From Lysinibacillus sp. FSL W8-0992 (lineage in GTDB: Bacteria; Bacillota; Bacilli; Bacillales_A; Planococcaceae): 64,000 bases of DNA. Shown here in pieces: positions 63,158-64,000 of this stretch. The notes beneath the pieces were generated by a model, which saw only the letters and a program-made list of their open reading frames with translations, was not told where the DNA came from and ran no database searches. The translations under genes were made by a program, and so were the position numbers. Location: assembly GCF_038008685.1 (NCBI RefSeq), contig NZ_JBBOZQ010000001.1, positions 3,720,001-3,784,000 of the forward strand, given 5' to 3'. Positions within the stretch are counted from its first letter, which is position 1. Each line of letters begins with the position of its first letter.

Positions 63158-64000
63158 ATGGGGATTGAACTTACTGCTCTCCATTGGATTTATGTTGTTT
63201 TTATTGTCTTAATCATTGGCTTTATGGTTAAACGACGGGATACTACCCTCATTTGCATTTTGGGCATATTCCTACTTGCGATTGTCGCTACTGGTGATCT
63301 CACTTCTTCAATAAGTGGTGTTTTTAACAGCTTTATTTACGCTATTACCGAGCTGTTATCTACCATTCTAATTATTTCCATTATTGTTGCGATGAGTCGT
63401 GTATTAATGACATCAGGTATTAATGAGGTCATGGTTGCACCATTTACAAAAATTATTAAAACACCGACACTTGCCTATTGGACGATTGGTATTTTAATGA
63501 TGATTATTTCTTGGTTTTTCTGGCCCTCTCCTGCTGTTGCACTATTAGGTGCTGTGCTTTTACCTGTAGCCATTCGTGCAGGATTACCAGCGTTAGGTGT
63601 AGCAATGGCAATGAATTTATTTGGTCACGGAATTGCACTTTCTAGTGATTTTGTTATTCAAGGGGCTCCGAAGCTAACTGCTGATGCTGCGGGTATTCCA
63701 GTTGGAGACGTTATATCAGCCAGCATTCCACTCGTAATTACGATGGGGCTTGTTACAACAATTGTGGCTTTTTACTTATTAAAACGTGATATGAAACGTG
63801 GGACACTTCATTTTAAGACAGCACACGAAACAACAGATGGTATAGAGCAAGTGAAAGATGAACATTTATTAACATCCGGACAAAAACGATTTTTTGCCAT
63901 TCTAATTCCAATCACTTTTTTACTCGATGTTATCGCCATGTCTGTATTGAAATTACAAGGCGGTGATGCCACTGCCCTTATTGGTGGAACAGCTGTCTTT
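63158..64000 (+). CDS. Multi-pass permease, cut by window end
   Basis: ATG 63158 follows GAGGGGG by 6 bases and the frame is open to the window edge (281 codons). It encodes at least seven hydrophobic segments, including SWFFWPSPAVALLGAVLLPVA and a polar GHGIALSSDFVIQGAPK loop with a likely re-entrant helix. The pattern fits secondary transporters of the ion-transporter (YhfA/CitM-like) superfamily for organic anions. The exact family and substrate are not certain from this part. Confidence 0.75.
   Translation, partial: MGIELTALHWIYVVFIVLIIGFMVKRRDTTLICILGIFLLAIVATGDLTSSISGVFNSFIYAITELLSTILIISIIVAMSRVLMTSGINEVMVAPFTKIIKTPTLAYWTIGILMMIISWFFWPSPAVALLGAVLLPVAIRAGLPALGVAMAMNLFGHGIALSSDFVIQGAPKLTADAAGIPVGDVISASIPLVITMGLVTTIVAFYLLKRDMKRGTLHFKTAHETTDGIEQVKDEHLLTSGQKRFFAILIPITFLLDVIAMSVLKLQGGDATALIGGTAVF

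Noticed and set aside
1..64000. tRNA or rRNA genes, insertion sequences and prophage genes
   Set aside because: No tRNA-like cloverleaf, rRNA stretch, transposase or integrase was recognised anywhere in the window by eye.

Overview
The window is AT-rich DNA from a low-GC Gram-positive (Firmicutes) chromosome. Strong AGGAGG ribosome sites, frequent GTG/TTG starts, S-layer (SLH) anchored NEAT proteins, a yvgKLM-like molybdate locus and a yrhDEF-like formate dehydrogenase locus point to a Bacillaceae/Planococcaceae organism, most like Lysinibacillus. That assignment is inference from gene content; no 16S or marker gene was available.

Layout. 1-6367: a minus-strand ABC import operon of the Fe3+/2-aminoethylphosphonate type (ATPase, binding protein, fused permease), followed by a beta-CASP-like metallohydrolase and a partial exported CYTH-like protein, with a divergent LysR regulator. 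6591-8662: a complete ascorbate-type PTS (IIA, IIB, IIC). 8736-24758: a TRIC channel gene, then a molybdenum block. The block holds a one-component regulator with modAB (no modC), moaD-moaE-mobB-moeA-moeB, moaB-mobA-moaC, moaA-fdhD-DUF2294, and a cysteine-type formate dehydrogenase with its DUF1641 partner and an Mrp ATPase. Together these import molybdate, build the cofactor and use it in formate oxidation. 24807-27902: small protein, CamS lipoprotein, GNAT, dUTPase. 27914-31826: nrdHIEF (class Ib ribonucleotide reductase) behind a cobalamin riboswitch and terminator.

32376-44413 is a Fur-controlled heme-iron region. It has two FecBCD-type importers, a ferrochelatase paralogue, an IsdG heme monooxygenase, a sortase-anchored IsdC-like NEAT protein and a large SLH-anchored multi-NEAT protein. 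A second SLH-NEAT protein at 54199-58167 lies in a diverged duplicate of part of this region. The duplicate includes the terminators and a decayed 3' end of the transporter ATPase gene.

44663-53633 is accessory: TetR plus MBL hydrolase, nucleotidyltransferase, phosphatase, NUDIX, a Fur-boxed siderophore-type binding protein, an exported bacteriocin-like protein with a 57-residue membrane protein, and a two-gene opine-metallophore module (cntL/cntM-like). 58786-60676 is a LysE exporter, AraC regulator and DUF2000 set. 61010-62770 has small exported proteins of unknown function. 63158 to the window end is a partial multi-pass permease.

The least explained signals are: a Fur box, promoter and terminator between DUF2294 and fdhA (an iron-responsive leader or small RNA); a five-fold TTATAA array of exactly 10-bp period before modA; three copies (one intact, two decayed) of a 57-residue membrane protein with its own terminator next to small exported proteins; the cntLM-like pair without racemase or transporter; and the duplicated SLH-NEAT locus with a roughly 31-unit Gln/Thr-rich repeat.
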